The notes below the pieces were generated by a model that was not told the origin of the DNA, ran no database searches, and was given only the letters and a program-made list of their open reading frames with translations. The position numbers and the translations under genes were made by a program. Shown here one piece after another: positions 27,974 to 40,111 of a DNA stretch of 64,000 nt. Within the stretch, counting starts at the first letter, position 1, and each line of letters begins with the position of its first letter. Source of the DNA: JAKAWQ01 sp963745975 (GTDB taxonomy: Bacteria; Pseudomonadota; Alphaproteobacteria; Acetobacterales; Acetobacteraceae). Location: positions 434,001-498,000 of the forward strand of contig CAVUZJ010000005.1 of the NCBI GenBank assembly GCA_963745975.1, in the 5' to 3' direction.

Positions 27974-29110
27974 ATGACGGATCACGGAGACACCGGCCTC
28001 GGCCGAGCCGGGCGGCGCGAGATTCTGAAGCTCGGCGCCGGCGCCTTTGCCGGCGCCGTGGGGGCAACCCTGCTCCCGGGCATTGCCTGCGCGGCAGATG
28101 CAATGGATGCGGCGCTGATCAAGGCGGCGAAGGGCGAGGGACGGCTCAACGTGATCGCGCTGCCGCCCGACTGGGCGAATTACGGCGCCATCATCGACAC
28201 GTTCCAGAAGAAATACGGCATCCCGATCAGCAGCGCCGCGCCGGATGATAGCTCGGCGCAGGAGCTGCAATCGATCCGCTCGCTGAAGGGCCAGTCCCGC
28301 GGGCCGGATGTCGTGGATGTGGGGCCGGCCTTCGCGCTGATCGGCACGAGCGAGGGGCTTTTCGTTCCCCACAAGGTCGCGACCTGGGACAGCATTCCCG
28401 CGAACATGAAGGACCCGGGCGGGATGTGGTACGGGGATTATTTCGGGCTGATGTCGTTCGGCATCAACCGCTCGGTGGCGAAGACCGCGCCCCAGAGCTG
28501 GGCCGACCTGAAAAAGCCGGACTACAAGGGCATGGTGGCGCTGAACGGCAGCCCGCTCGGCGCCGGAGCGGCCTTCGGCGCGGTCATGGCGGCCTCGCTC
28601 GCGAATGGCGGCTCGCTCGACGATATCGGGCCCGGGATCTCGTTCTTCGCCGAGCTCGCGAAGCTCGGCAACTTCAACCCCTCGGCCGCGACCTCGGCGA
28701 GCCTGGTTTCCGGGCAGACGCCGATCGTCATCAACTGGGACTATCTCAATCTCGCGCAGGCGAAAAAGTCCAAGGGGATGACGCCGATCGACACGGCGAT
28801 CCCGGCGAGCGCCACGCCCTATGGCGCGTTCTATTGCCAAGCGATCAGCAAATACGCCCCGCATCCCAAGGCGGCCCAGCTCTGGGAGGAGTTCCTCTAT
28901 TCGGATGAGGGGCAGCTTCTGTTCCTGGAAGGCTTCGCCCACCCGGCCCGCTTTTCCGACATGGCCAAGCGCGGCGTGATCTCGAAGGAATTGATGGCGG
29001 AATTGCCGCCGGCCGAGCCTTACGCCGCGGCGGCCTTCGCCGACAACGACCAGACCAAGAAGGCGCAGAAGGCGCTCGCCGCGGACTGGACCAAGACGGT
29101 CAAGGCGTGA
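27974..29110 (+). CDS. ABC transporter substrate-binding protein with Tat-type signal
   Basis: A 378-residue periplasmic binding protein of the polyamine/iron/phosphonate group (SBP families 6/8). A twin-arginine leader is visible: G-R-A-G-R-R-E-I-L-K-L-G followed by a hydrophobic A/G/V stretch and an A-C-A-A-D-A cleavage region. The mature part has G-x-L-N-V-I-A-L, F-x-x-K-Y-G-I-P, W-Y-G-D-Y-F-G and V-I-N-W-D-Y. GGGGGA sits just before the ATG at 27974; an ATG 39 bases upstream is the alternative. It leads a four-gene importer operon and its stop overlaps the next start. The ligand is unknown. Confidence 0.85.
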   Translation: MTDHGDTGLGRAGRREILKLGAGAFAGAVGATLLPGIACAADAMDAALIKAAKGEGRLNVIALPPDWANYGAIIDTFQKKYGIPISSAAPDDSSAQELQSIRSLKGQSRGPDVVDVGPAFALIGTSEGLFVPHKVATWDSIPANMKDPGGMWYGDYFGLMSFGINRSVAKTAPQSWADLKKPDYKGMVALNGSPLGAGAAFGAVMAASLANGGSLDDIGPGISFFAELAKLGNFNPSAATSASLVSGQTPIVINWDYLNLAQAKKSKGMTPIDTAIPASATPYGAFYCQAISKYAPHPKAAQLWEEFLYSDEGQLLFLEGFAHPARFSDMAKRGVISKELMAELPPAEPYAAAAFADNDQTKKAQKALAADWTKTVKA

Positions 29111-30021
29111 CGCCGGGAGGCGCGCGCGCTTCCGCCCGGCCCGGGCTCCTTGCCCGATGGGGGGCCCGATGGGGGGCAAGGTCCGGCGGGGTGCCGAGCC
29201 TTCTCTTCGTCGGCCCCTTCCTGCTCTACGTGACCGCGTTCCTGATCCTGCCGGCGGGGATGCTGCTGGTCGAGGCCTTCGCCGGCAAGAACGGGCCGAC
29301 GCTCTCCTATGTGGCCGGGCTCGGCGCGGGGCCGACGCTGGTCGCGTTCCGCAACTCGCTCGTGCTCTCCGCCCTCTCGGCGCTGGTCGGGCTCGTGGCG
29401 GGCGGGCTCGGGGCCTACTTCGTGATGCACCCGGGCATGCCGCGCGGGCTCGGCTCGCTCGTCACGAGCTTCAGCGCGGTGGCGGCGAACTTCGCCGGCG
29501 TGCCGCTCGCCTTCGCCTTCATCGCCACGCTGGGGAGCCTTGGGATGATCACGACCTGGCTGAAGTCGGCCGGGATCGATCTCTACGGGATGGGGTTCAG
29601 CCTCTATTCGCTGCCCGGGCTCGTTCTGGTGTACGCCTATTTCCAGATCCCGCTGATGATCATCGTGATCACGCCGGCGCTCGAGGCGCTGCGGCGAGAA
29701 TGGCGGGAGGCGGCCGAGAATCTCGGCGCCTCTTCGTGGGACTACTGGCGGCTGGTCGGGCTGCCGATCCTGCTGCCGGGGCTTCTCTCGGCCTATATCC
29801 TCCTCTTCGGCAACGCCTTCTCGGCCTACGCGACGCCCTACGCGCTGACCTCGGGCATCATCGCGCTGGTGCCGGTTGAGATCAGCAACGTGCTCTCGGG
29901 CAACGTGATGCTCTCGCCGCAGACGGGGGCCGCGCTCGCGCTCGGCATGATCGTGGTGATGGTGGTGGTGATGGGGCTCTATGCGGCTCTCCTGCGCCGG
30001 GTCGGGCGATGGACGCGCTGA
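29107..30021 (+). CDS. ABC transporter permease, first of pair
   Basis: A 304-residue inner-membrane permease of the PotB/FbpB class with about six hydrophobic segments. An EAA loop, E-W-R-E-A-A-E-N-L-G-A-S-S-W-D-Y, contacts the ATPase. The GTG start overlaps the preceding TGA (GTGA). The N-terminal 25 residues are Arg/Gly-rich and contain a short direct repeat (the DNA reads GATGGGGGGCCC twice, nearly), so the true start could be a little further in. It pairs with 30009-30827. Confidence 0.87.
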   Translation: MTPGGARASARPGLLARWGARWGARSGGVPSLLFVGPFLLYVTAFLILPAGMLLVEAFAGKNGPTLSYVAGLGAGPTLVAFRNSLVLSALSALVGLVAGGLGAYFVMHPGMPRGLGSLVTSFSAVAANFAGVPLAFAFIATLGSLGMITTWLKSAGIDLYGMGFSLYSLPGLVLVYAYFQIPLMIIVITPALEALRREWREAAENLGASSWDYWRLVGLPILLPGLLSAYILLFGNAFSAYATPYALTSGIIALVPVEISNVLSGNVMLSPQTGAALALGMIVVMVVVMGLYAALLRRVGRWTR

Positions 30022-30826
30022 CCGTGGCGGCGCGGCCGCGCACCGCCGCGGCGCGGCGGGCGAGCGGCACCGCCCTGCCGAAGGCCGGCCTTCTGATCCT
30101 CGGGCTCTATTTCGCGGTCCCTCTCATCGCCACCGGCGCGTTCAGCTTCTGGGAGGGCGGCGAAAGATACGGGCTCCGTGCCTATGCCACGCTGATCCAT
30201 ACGGCAGCCTTCTGGGATAGCCTGGGGCTCTCGATCAGGCTCGCCGCGGAGACGATCCTGGCGGGGCTCGTCATCCTCGTGCCGGCCACGTTCTGGATGA
30301 ACCTCCGCGTCCGCGCGCTAAGGCCTTTGTTCGACCTTTTCTCCGTGCTGCCCTTCGTGGTGCCGCCGATCGCGCTGGTGGCGGGGATGACGGCGCTGTA
30401 CACCGGGCCGAGCTGGTTCGTGGGCACGGCGAATTTCCTCGTCGTGCCCTACGTGATCCTCGCCCTGCCCTACACGTACCGCGCGCTCGATATCGGCATG
30501 CGTGCGCTCGACCTCCGTACGCTCACCGAGGCATCGCAGAGCCTCGGCGCCGGATGGGGTGCGCTGATCTTCCGCGTGCTGGTGCCGAACCTGACGAGCG
30601 CGCTGATCGGCGCGGCGCTGCTCACGATCGCCATCGTGATGGGCGAATTCACCTTCGCCACGATCCTGCTGTTCAACACCTTCGCCGTCTACATCAACTA
30701 TGTCGGCCAGACCTCGGCGACCGAGGCCGCGGCGCTGACCCTGCTGAGCTTCCTCATCACCTGGCTCGCGATGCTCGGCGTGCTGCTCACGGGGCGCGGA
30801 CAAGCGCAGATCGGAGGGGCGCGCTG

Positions 30827-30827
<1 letters not shown>
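30009..30827 (+). CDS. ABC transporter permease, second of pair
   Basis: A 272-residue permease of the PotC/FbpB class. Hydrophobic helices are spread along its length, with an EAA-type loop T-L-T-E-A-S-Q-S-L-G-A-G-W-G-A-L-I-F-R-V near residue 175. The start overlaps the previous stop by 13 bases, and its own stop shares one base with the ATPase start, so translation is coupled across the operon. It forms the membrane channel with the upstream permease. Confidence 0.88.
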
Positions 30828-31900
<1,073 letters not shown>

Positions 31901-32022
31901 CCTCTATAGAGCGGGCCCCTGGACTCGATCCATCCGGCGAATGCTCGCTTGACCCCGCTCGTTTCGTTCGCCAGCTTCCTGCGGGGACGCTGCGGAACGA
32001 AAACGAGCGGGAGGGGACGGGC

Positions 32023-34291
32023 ATGCGTGGACGGCGGATGCTGGCGGCGCTCGCTGTCGCGATCGTGCTCGCCGTCGGCGTCGTGCCGGCGCGGAGTGAG
32101 CCGGCTGCCTCCTGGCCGCGCGCCATCGCGGCGAACGGCGCAAGCGCAGTCGTCTATCAGCCGCAGGCGATCGCCTGGCCCGATCAGAAAACGCTCACGG
32201 CGCGGGCGGCGATCGAGATCACGCCCGCCGGCGGAGGGAAGCCGATCCTCGGCACCGTCGAGGTCTCGCTCGCGACTTCGGTCGCAGGCGATTGGGTCTT
32301 GCTCTCCGATCCGCGGCTCATCGGCTCGCATTTCCCCTCCCTCGACACGAACCGCGCGGCGACGCTCCAGGCCAAGATCGGGGCGGCATTACCGGGCATG
32401 CATCCGCCGCGCGTCGCACTCGCCACGGTCCGGCTCAGTCTCGGGCAGAAGCCGCCGGAACGCGCCGTCGCGGTCGACAATTCCCCGCCGGCCATCTTCA
32501 CGAGCGAGAAGCCGGCGAGCCTTGTCGTGTTCGACGGCCCGCCGGTCCTGGCGCCCGTCGGCACCGGCGGGCTTTCCTTCGCGGTCAACACGAACTGGGA
32601 CGTGTTCGTCGATCACGGCACCTGGTACCTGCTCGCCAATGGGCTCTGGCTAGCAGCACCCGCCGCGACCGGGCCTTACCGGCCGGTGACGACGCTCCCG
32701 GCCGCGTTCGCCGCGATCCCGAACGATGCCGACTTCGCCGCGGTTCGCAAAAGCATCCCGCCGCGGCCGCCGGCCTCGGCGGCTTCGGTGCCGCGCATCT
32801 TCGTTTCCACCAGGCCCGCGGAGATCATCGTGACGGAGGGGCCGCCCGAGTTCGTGCCGGTGCCCGGAACCGGGCTGCAGTCGGTGAAGAACACCGCGAG
32901 CGCGCTCTTCTTCGATCCGGAGATCGGGCGCTTCTATCTCCTCGTGTCCGGCCGCTGGTTCGCCGCGACCGGCCTTGCCGGACCGTGGGCCTTCGCAACC
33001 AACGATTTGCCGCCCGACTTTGCGCTGATCCCGCCGGCGAGCCCGGAAGGCGCGGTGCTCGCCTCCGTGCCGGGCACCGAGGCTGCCGAGGAGGCAGTGG
33101 TGCGTGCCGGGATTCCGGAGACCGCGACGCTCAAGCGGAGTGCGACGATGCCGAGCGTGGTTTATGCCGGACCTCCGCAGTTCCAGCCGATCCCCGGGAC
33201 CGATCTTCTCTATGCCGTCAACACCGACCAGTACGTTTCTGAAAGTCGGCAGTAAATACTATGCCTGCTACCAGGGCGCCTGGTTCGTCTCCGCAACGCC
33301 GACCGGGTCGTGGACATTGGCGGAGAGCGTCCCGCCGGAGATCACGAAAATCCCGCCGGCGAGCCAGCTCTATCCGCTCACCTACGTCGCGGTCTATGCG
33401 ACGACACCGACCACGGTGACCTATGGCTACACCGCCGGCTACCTGATGGGATTCGTCTCCGCCGGCGTGCTGGTATACGGCACGGGATATTATTACCCGC
33501 CCGTTGTGCTGCCCGGGCCGGTGCCGATCTTCTACCCCTATCCGTACACCTACGCCGGCAATGTCTGGTACAATTCGAGTACCGGCGCATGGGCGCGCGG
33601 CGGCACGATCTACGGGCCCTACGGGGCCGCCTCCGCCGGGCGCGCCTACAATCCCACCACGGGAGGCTGGGCGCAGGGCGCGGCCGTGTACGGCCCGTAC
33701 GGCGGCGCCGGCGCGTGGTCCTACTACAACCCGCACACCGGCACCTACGCGCACGGCAGCGCGGTCTGGGGCGGAGGGAGCGGAACGGCGTACGCGAACT
33801 TCTACAACCCGCGCACCGGCATCTCCGGATCGACGACGCAAAACGCCAGCCCCTATGCGCGCTGGGGCTCGAGCACGATCACCGGCCCGAACCAGACCGT
33901 GCACACCGAGAGCGGCAGCAACGCACGCGGCTCGGCCGGTGCGTTCAGCTCGTCCTCGGGGGCGGCCGGCGCGGGCTATCGCGGCGTCAACGGCAATCAC
34001 AGCGGCGTGGTGCAGGGCGCGGGCGGAGACGTCTATGCGGGGCGCGACGGCAATGTCTACCAGCACACCGACAGCGGCTGGTCGAAATGGAACGACGGCG
34101 GCTGGACACCGGTGCAGCCGCCCGCGAACGGCGGCGGACGTTCGCAGGGCTCGCAGGCGGCGGGCGCGAACGGTGCGGCGCGCGGTTCGCTCGACAATTC
34201 GAGCTGGCAGCAATTGCAGCGGGATCAGGTTGGCCGGATGGCCGGCCAAGGCGCGGCCCGCGCCGGTGGCGCCCAGCGGTTCCGGCGGTGA
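32023..34291 (+). pseudogene. Secreted repeat protein interrupted by a +1 frameshift near 33236
   Basis: Reading to 33255 gives a protein with an Arg start, a hydrophobic signal peptide (MLAALAVAIVLAVGVVPARS) and repeats of the form G-P-P-x-F-x-P-I/V-x-G-T-x-L followed by A-V-N-T and a W-Y/Y-L-L motif, then stops early. The continuation lies in the next frame from about 33236: L-K-V-G-S-K-Y-Y-A-C-Y-Q-G-A-W-F, then Tyr/Gly/Pro-rich repeats (Y-N-P-x-T-G, Y-G-P-Y-G-G) to 34291. The total length is 3n+1, so removing one base (most simply one T of the TTT at 33235-33237) restores a 755-residue protein. It looks periplasmic or surface-exposed; the function is unknown. GGGAGGGG precedes the ATG. It may be a true pseudogene or a sequencing error. 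Confidence 0.75.
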
Positions 34292-34318
34292 GCCGCCGCG
34301 CCGGCACTCGGCACGGGA

Positions 34319-34930
34319 TCAGCCGAGGCCGCCGGCGCGCTCGATGAACGAAGAAATCTCGGCCACGCCCTGGCCGGCGCGGAGATTGGCGAAGACGAAG
34401 GGGCGCTCGCCGCGCATGCGCCGCGCGTCGCGATCCATGATGTCGAGGTTCGCGCCGACGAGCGGGGCGAGGTCGATCTTGTTGATGACGAGAAGGTCGC
34501 TCCTTGTGATGCCAGGCCCGCCTTTGCGGGGGATCTTGTCACCGGCCGAAACGTCGATGACGTAGATTGTGAGGTCGGCAAGCTCGGGGCTGAAGGTCGC
34601 GGCGAGATTGTCCCCGCCCGATTCGATAAGGATCAGGTCGAGGGCGGGAAAGCGGCGGCGGAGATCGGCGACGCCGGCGAGATTGATGCTCGCATCCTCG
34701 CGGATCGCCGTGTGCGGGCAGCCGCCGGTCTCGATGCCGAGGATGCGCTCGGGCGGCAGCGAGCCCGCGCGCGTGAGGAACTCCGCATCCTCCTTCGTAT
34801 AGATGTCGTTGGTGATGGCGGCGATTTCGTATCTTGAACGAAACGTTTTGCAGAGCGCGTCCATCAGCGCCGTCTTCCCGGTGCCGACCGGGCCGCCGAT
34901 GCCGACGCGAAGCGGGCCGTTCGAACTCAT
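34319..34930 (-). CDS. ureG: Urease accessory GTPase
   Basis: A 203-residue SIMIBI-class GTPase that supplies energy for nickel insertion into urease. Motifs: P-loop GIGGPVGTGKTAL (about residues 10-22), the I-E-T-G-G-C-P-H-T-A-I-R-E-D-A-S nickel-linked C-P-H segment, LILIESGGDNL and the guanine-recognition V-I-N-K-I-D. It is last in the twelve-gene urea cluster and overlaps the ureF stop by 4 bases. Confidence 0.97.
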   Translation of the reverse strand: MSSNGPLRVGIGGPVGTGKTALMDALCKTFRSRYEIAAITNDIYTKEDAEFLTRAGSLPPERILGIETGGCPHTAIREDASINLAGVADLRRRFPALDLILIESGGDNLAATFSPELADLTIYVIDVSAGDKIPRKGGPGITRSDLLVINKIDLAPLVGANLDIMDRDARRMRGERPFVFANLRAGQGVAEISSFIERAGGLG

Positions 34931-35559
34931 GAGCGGAAGAGCCGCGTATATTGGGTTTCATGGCGCATGGCGGCGAGCTCGGAACGGAGGCACGCGCCGC
35001 CGAGATCCTCGAGCGTGGCCGTGCGGGTGGCTTCGGCAGTCGTGAGGATCAGGGACTGCAGGACGGCGAGGACGGTGAGGCCCGCCTGCTGGCCGAGCGG
35101 GATGAGGCGGATGGCGGCCGAAATGAGAGAGGACGTGAAGGCGTGGAGATAGGCAGCGGCGAGGAGATCTTCCTCGATTCCGTTCCGGGCGCCGAGCCGG
35201 CCGACCGCGACGGGATAGGGCGCCGGCTCGGTGCCACCCCAGGGAGAAGCGGCCGCGGCAAAAGCCTCGCCGAGCAGGAGGGCTTCTCGACGCCGCTCGA
35301 ACGATGCGGCAAGCGCGGTTGCCAGATCGGCGACGTCCTCACCGCGGCGCGCGTGGCGAAGGAGGATGAGATCGTTGCGGCCGGTCCCCAAGGCGATCAC
35401 GTCCGCGAGCCAGGCTTCGAGGGTTGCCACGTCCTTGATGTCGCCGGCTTCGACCGCCCATTCGAGCCCGTGCGAATAGGCGAAGCCGCCGGTCGGGAAG
35501 GCGGGCGAGAGCCAGGTGAGGAGGCGGAGCAAGGCCTCAGTGGGCGTGCTGGTGGTCAT
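34927..35559 (-). CDS. ureF: Urease accessory protein F
   Basis: A 210-residue helical chaperone that links UreD to UreG during urease activation. The conserved start L-L-R-L-L-T-W-L-S-P-A-F-P-T-G-G-F-A-Y-S-H-G-L-E is present, as is the C-terminal H-E-T-Q-Y-T-R-L-F-R-S. The ATG at 35559 lies inside the end of ureE (23-base overlap); another ATG at 35571 is possible. Confidence 0.95.
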   Translation of the reverse strand: MTTSTPTEALLRLLTWLSPAFPTGGFAYSHGLEWAVEAGDIKDVATLEAWLADVIALGTGRNDLILLRHARRGEDVADLATALAASFERRREALLLGEAFAAAASPWGGTEPAPYPVAVGRLGARNGIEEDLLAAAYLHAFTSSLISAAIRLIPLGQQAGLTVLAVLQSLILTTAEATRTATLEDLGGACLRSELAAMRHETQYTRLFRS

Positions 35560-36016
35560 CGTCGTCGTCATGATGGTGATGATGGCCGCCTTCATAGGCG
35601 CCGGGCTCGGGATCGAAGGGCGCTTCGCGCGGCGTGGCCGTGGCGCCGAGAATACGGACCAGATCCGCGATCACGTGGTCGGCGCGGATGAGGATGCGGC
35701 CAGGAAGAAGCTGGACGGGGAGATGGCGGTTGCCGAGGTGCCAGGCGATGCGCACGAGCGCGTCCGCGTTCGCGGCGCGGATCTCGAGCAGGTTCTCGGG
35801 CTTGGCGAGGACGCGGACGACGCCGCCCTCCTCGAGGCGAAGGCCATCGCCCTCGCGGAGGCGATGGGCCGCAGGGAGGTCGATGAGGAGATCGGCCCCG
35901 GTTTCGGTTGCGAGCATGAGGCGCCGGCGGTGCCGGCGGTCGAAATCGATCCGCACGCGATCCACTTCCTGATCCTCGGGCCAGGTGCCGGCCGGAAGAA
36001 CCTCACCCGCGCGCAT
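35537..36016 (-). CDS. ureE: Urease accessory nickel metallochaperone
   Basis: A 159-residue nickel carrier. The N-terminal peptide-binding domain and the metal-binding domain (G-N-R-H-L-P-V-Q, then I-R-A-D-H-V-I-A-D-L-V) fit UreE. The C-terminus ends in a metal-binding tail, HHHHHDDDDDHQHAH, which combines His and Asp runs. The gene is separated from ureC by a 163-base hairpin element and overlaps ureF. Confidence 0.95.
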   Translation of the reverse strand: MRAGEVLPAGTWPEDQEVDRVRIDFDRRHRRRLMLATETGADLLIDLPAAHRLREGDGLRLEEGGVVRVLAKPENLLEIRAANADALVRIAWHLGNRHLPVQLLPGRILIRADHVIADLVRILGATATPREAPFDPEPGAYEGGHHHHHDDDDDHQHAH

Positions 36017-36020
36017 GGTT

Positions 36021-36182
36021 AGAGACCTTTTGAAAATGCGCTGCGGTGAGTCGGAGGCGCCGAAGGCGCCGACCGGCGCGGCTTTCGAGAACCGGAGCGG
36101 AGCGGCCTTGAGGGGCCGTGAGCACCGGAAGCGCAGAAAGCCGCGTCGGACGACCGCCGCAGTAGCATTTGAAAAAGGTCTC

Positions 36183-36183
<1 letters not shown>
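36021..36183. repeat. MITE-like inverted-repeat element between ureC and ureE
   Basis: A 163-base element bounded by terminal inverted repeats: AGAGACCTTTTGAAAATGC at the left and, on the other strand from 36183, AGAGACCTTTTTCAAATGC. The similarity continues inward with CTGCGG and GCGGCTTTC segments on both sides, giving an imperfect hairpin over nearly the full length. It holds no ORF of note. One end overlaps the first base of the ureC stop codon. It resembles a non-autonomous mobile element or a structured intergenic repeat that could affect ureEFG expression. Confidence 0.75.
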
Positions 36184-37888
<1,705 letters not shown>

Positions 37889-37889
<1 letters not shown>

Positions 37890-38197
37890 CAGTCGAGCGC
37901 TCCCATCACCTGGCCGCGGAAGCCGAAGACGGCGCGGCGGCCGCGATAGGGGATCAAGGTGATCTCGCGATTCTGCCCGGGCTCGAAACGGATGGCCGTG
38001 CCGGCCGGTATGTCGAGCCGTTTGCCGCGCGCGGCCTCGCGATCGAAGAGCAGCGCGGGATTGGTCTCGGCGAAATGATAGTGGCTGCCGACCTGGATCG
38101 GCCGGTCACCGGCGTTGGCGACGACGAGCGTCGTCTGCTCGAGGCCCGCGTTGACCTCGATATCGCCGGCGCGGGGAAGAATTTCACCGGGGATCAT
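37889..38197 (-). CDS. ureB: Urease subunit beta
   Basis: A 102-residue structural subunit of urease with the diagnostic start M-I-P-G-E, the V-G-S-H-Y-H-F-x-E-x-N core, and the F-E-P-G-Q and G-F-x-G-x-V-M-G end. The ATG at 38197 overlaps ureA by 4 bases, which sets the start; the longer frame is ureA read out of frame. Confidence 0.97.
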
Positions 38198-38496
38198 CGG
38201 ATCGGCTCGTGCACGGTGACGAGCTTGGTGCCGTCGGGGAAGGTTGCCTCCACCTGGACCTCGGGAATCATCTCGGCCACTCCCTCCATGACCTGATCGC
38301 GGGTGATGACGGCGGCACCCCGCTCCATGAGGTCGGCGACGCTCTGCCCGTCGCGCGCGCCTTCGACGACGAAATCCGTGATCAGCGCGATAGCCTCGGG
38401 GTGGTTGAGCCGGACGCCGCGCTCGAGGCGCCGGCGGGCGACGAGGGCCGCCATGCTGATCAGGAGCTTGTCTTTCTCGCGCGGGGTCAGGTGCAT
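38194..38496 (-). CDS. ureA: Urease subunit gamma
   Basis: A 100-residue small urease subunit beginning M-H-L-T-P-R-E-K-D-K-L, with L-N-x-P-E-A-I-A-L-I and V-P/E-V-Q-V-E-A-T-F-P-D-G-T-K-L-V-T-V-H-x-P-I. Length and sequence are standard. It is separated from ureD by about 100 bases. Confidence 0.97.
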   Translation of the reverse strand: MHLTPREKDKLLISMAALVARRRLERGVRLNHPEAIALITDFVVEGARDGQSVADLMERGAAVITRDQVMEGVAEMIPEVQVEATFPDGTKLVTVHEPIR

Positions 38497-38597
38497 CGCG
38501 GCTTCCTGGCTGCCAACGGGGCAATCGATGCGGGTGCGGCACGGCGATTGTGTCGCCCGGTGCGCGGTGGTTCAAGGGGCGGACACGCCTCGCGCCC

Positions 38598-39437
38598 TCA
38601 GCAGAGCCAGACGCGAGGGAGGGCCCGGCCGGCGCGGAGGACGGCAAGTGCTGCGATAAGGGCGGCGCGCAGTGCCGCGCCGTCGCGCGCGAGGAGGCGG
38701 ACGAGGAGAAGGCCGTCGAAGGCGGAGGCGCCGAGTTCGATCCCGGGAAGCGTGAGGGCGCGGAGCGCGTCGAGGTCGGCGGGCGGGCCGACGTGAACGA
38801 TGGTCGCGAGCGCACGGGCGCCGGCGGCGATGGCGGGACGATCGAGCGCTTCCGCGATCGGGCCTTCGAGGCGGAGCGTGTCCTCGAGGATCAGGCGGCC
38901 GGCGCGACGGACGGACAGGCGATCGCGCAGGAATCCCGTGCGCACCTCCTCGCCCATCGCGCGGCGGCCGAAGACGATCGCTTCGAGTGCCAGAAGGGAG
39001 GCACCTGGCGCGAGGTCGATCGTGAGCGAACGGTCGAGCGCGGCACGATCGAAGAGGATGGCCTCCTGCGGGAGCCATTCGAGCGCCGCAGCGGGGCCGA
39101 CGAAGAGATGGTGGCGCAGTTGCGCGGGCGGGCTATTCGGCGCGGCGCGGTAGAAGCGCTCGGCCGCCTGGCTGGCGATGGTGGCGGCGGCGCCTTCCTC
39201 GAGGCAGACCGAGATCTCGAGCCGGTCCCCCGGGGCGACGCCGCCCGAGCTGTTGACGAGGACGGCGCACGGCGGCTCGCCGGGCGTGGGGCGGGGAAAG
39301 CGCGCCTTCAGGCAGCCTTGCTGATAGAGGTGGGAGAGCGCGGTTTTCCCGGCCTCCCGGCTGCGGAAGCCGATCGCGAGGCGGCCGCGCGCGCGTTGGG
39401 CGGAGGGAAGCTCAGACGGAGAGGCGCCGTCGTACAT
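38598..39437 (-). CDS. ureD: Urease accessory protein D
   Basis: A 279-residue scaffold for the UreFG activation complex. Conserved pieces are G-x-L-K-A-R-F-P-R-P, V-L-V-N-S-S-G-G-V-A-P-G-D, A-S-Q-A-A-E-R-F-Y-R-A, W-L-P-Q-E-A-I-L-F-D-R-A and a late Leu-rich R-A-G-R-A-L-P-R-V-W end. Its start lies inside the 3' end of urtE (26-base overlap), which ties urease to the urea importer as one transcription unit. Confidence 0.94.
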   Translation of the reverse strand: MYDGASPSELPSAQRARGRLAIGFRSREAGKTALSHLYQQGCLKARFPRPTPGEPPCAVLVNSSGGVAPGDRLEISVCLEEGAAATIASQAAERFYRAAPNSPPAQLRHHLFVGPAAALEWLPQEAILFDRAALDRSLTIDLAPGASLLALEAIVFGRRAMGEEVRTGFLRDRLSVRRAGRLILEDTLRLEGPIAEALDRPAIAAGARALATIVHVGPPADLDALRALTLPGIELGASAFDGLLLVRLLARDGAALRAALIAALAVLRAGRALPRVWLC

Positions 39438-40107
39438 CCTGCTCGTCGAGCGAGGCGAGCGGCCCGGCGAGCACGATATCGCCGCGATCCATCACCGCGA
39501 CCTCCTGGGCCAGCTCGCGCGCAAAGTCGAAATACTGCTCGACGAGCAGGATGGCCATGCCGCCGCGGTCGCGCAAGAGCGCGATGATCCGGCCGATATC
39601 CTTGATGATGCTGGGTTGGATGCCTTCCGTGGGCTCGTCGAGGACGAGGAGCCGCGGCTGCATGACGAGCGCGCGGGCGATCGCGAGCTGCTGCTGCTGG
39701 CCGCCCGAGAGATCGCCGCCGCGGCGGCCGAGCATCGTCTTGAGGATGGGAAAGAGCGTGAAAATATCGTCGGGGAGGCGGCGGACGCGGCGCTTGAGGA
39801 CCCCGAACCCGGTCTCGAGATTCTCGCGCACGGTGAGCAGGGGGAAGATATCGCGGCCCTGCGGGACCCAGGCGATGCCGCGGCGCGCGCGCTCGTAGGA
39901 GGGCAGGCGGGAAACCTCCGCGCCCTCCCAGCGGATGCTGCCGGCGGCGATCGGGTGGGCACCGACGACGGCGCGCAGGAGGCTCGTCTTGCCGACACCG
40001 TTGCGCCCGAGGAGGCAGGTGACCTCGTTCGGCCGGGCGGTGATCGATACCTGGCGAAGGGCGATCGCCGCGCCGTAGTAAAGATCCACGCCTTTCACTT
40101 CGAGCAT
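39412..40107 (-). CDS. urtE: Urea ABC transporter ATP-binding subunit
   Basis: A 231-residue LivF-type ATPase. Walker A CLLGRNGVGKTSLL (about residue 32), signature DLSGGQQQQLAIARAL, Walker B LLVLDEPTEGIQPS, and the later I-L-L-V-E-Q-Y are seen. The P-T-E-G-I-Q-P-S-I-I-K-D-I-G-R-I stretch is typical of UrtE. It lies 4 bases after urtD and overlaps ureD. Confidence 0.94.
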   Translation of the reverse strand: MLEVKGVDLYYGAAIALRQVSITARPNEVTCLLGRNGVGKTSLLRAVVGAHPIAAGSIRWEGAEVSRLPSYERARRGIAWVPQGRDIFPLLTVRENLETGFGVLKRRVRRLPDDIFTLFPILKTMLGRRGGDLSGGQQQQLAIARALVMQPRLLVLDEPTEGIQPSIIKDIGRIIALLRDRGGMAILLVEQYFDFARELAQEVAVMDRGDIVLAGPLASLDEQDVRRRLSV

Positions 40108-40111
40108 CTCT

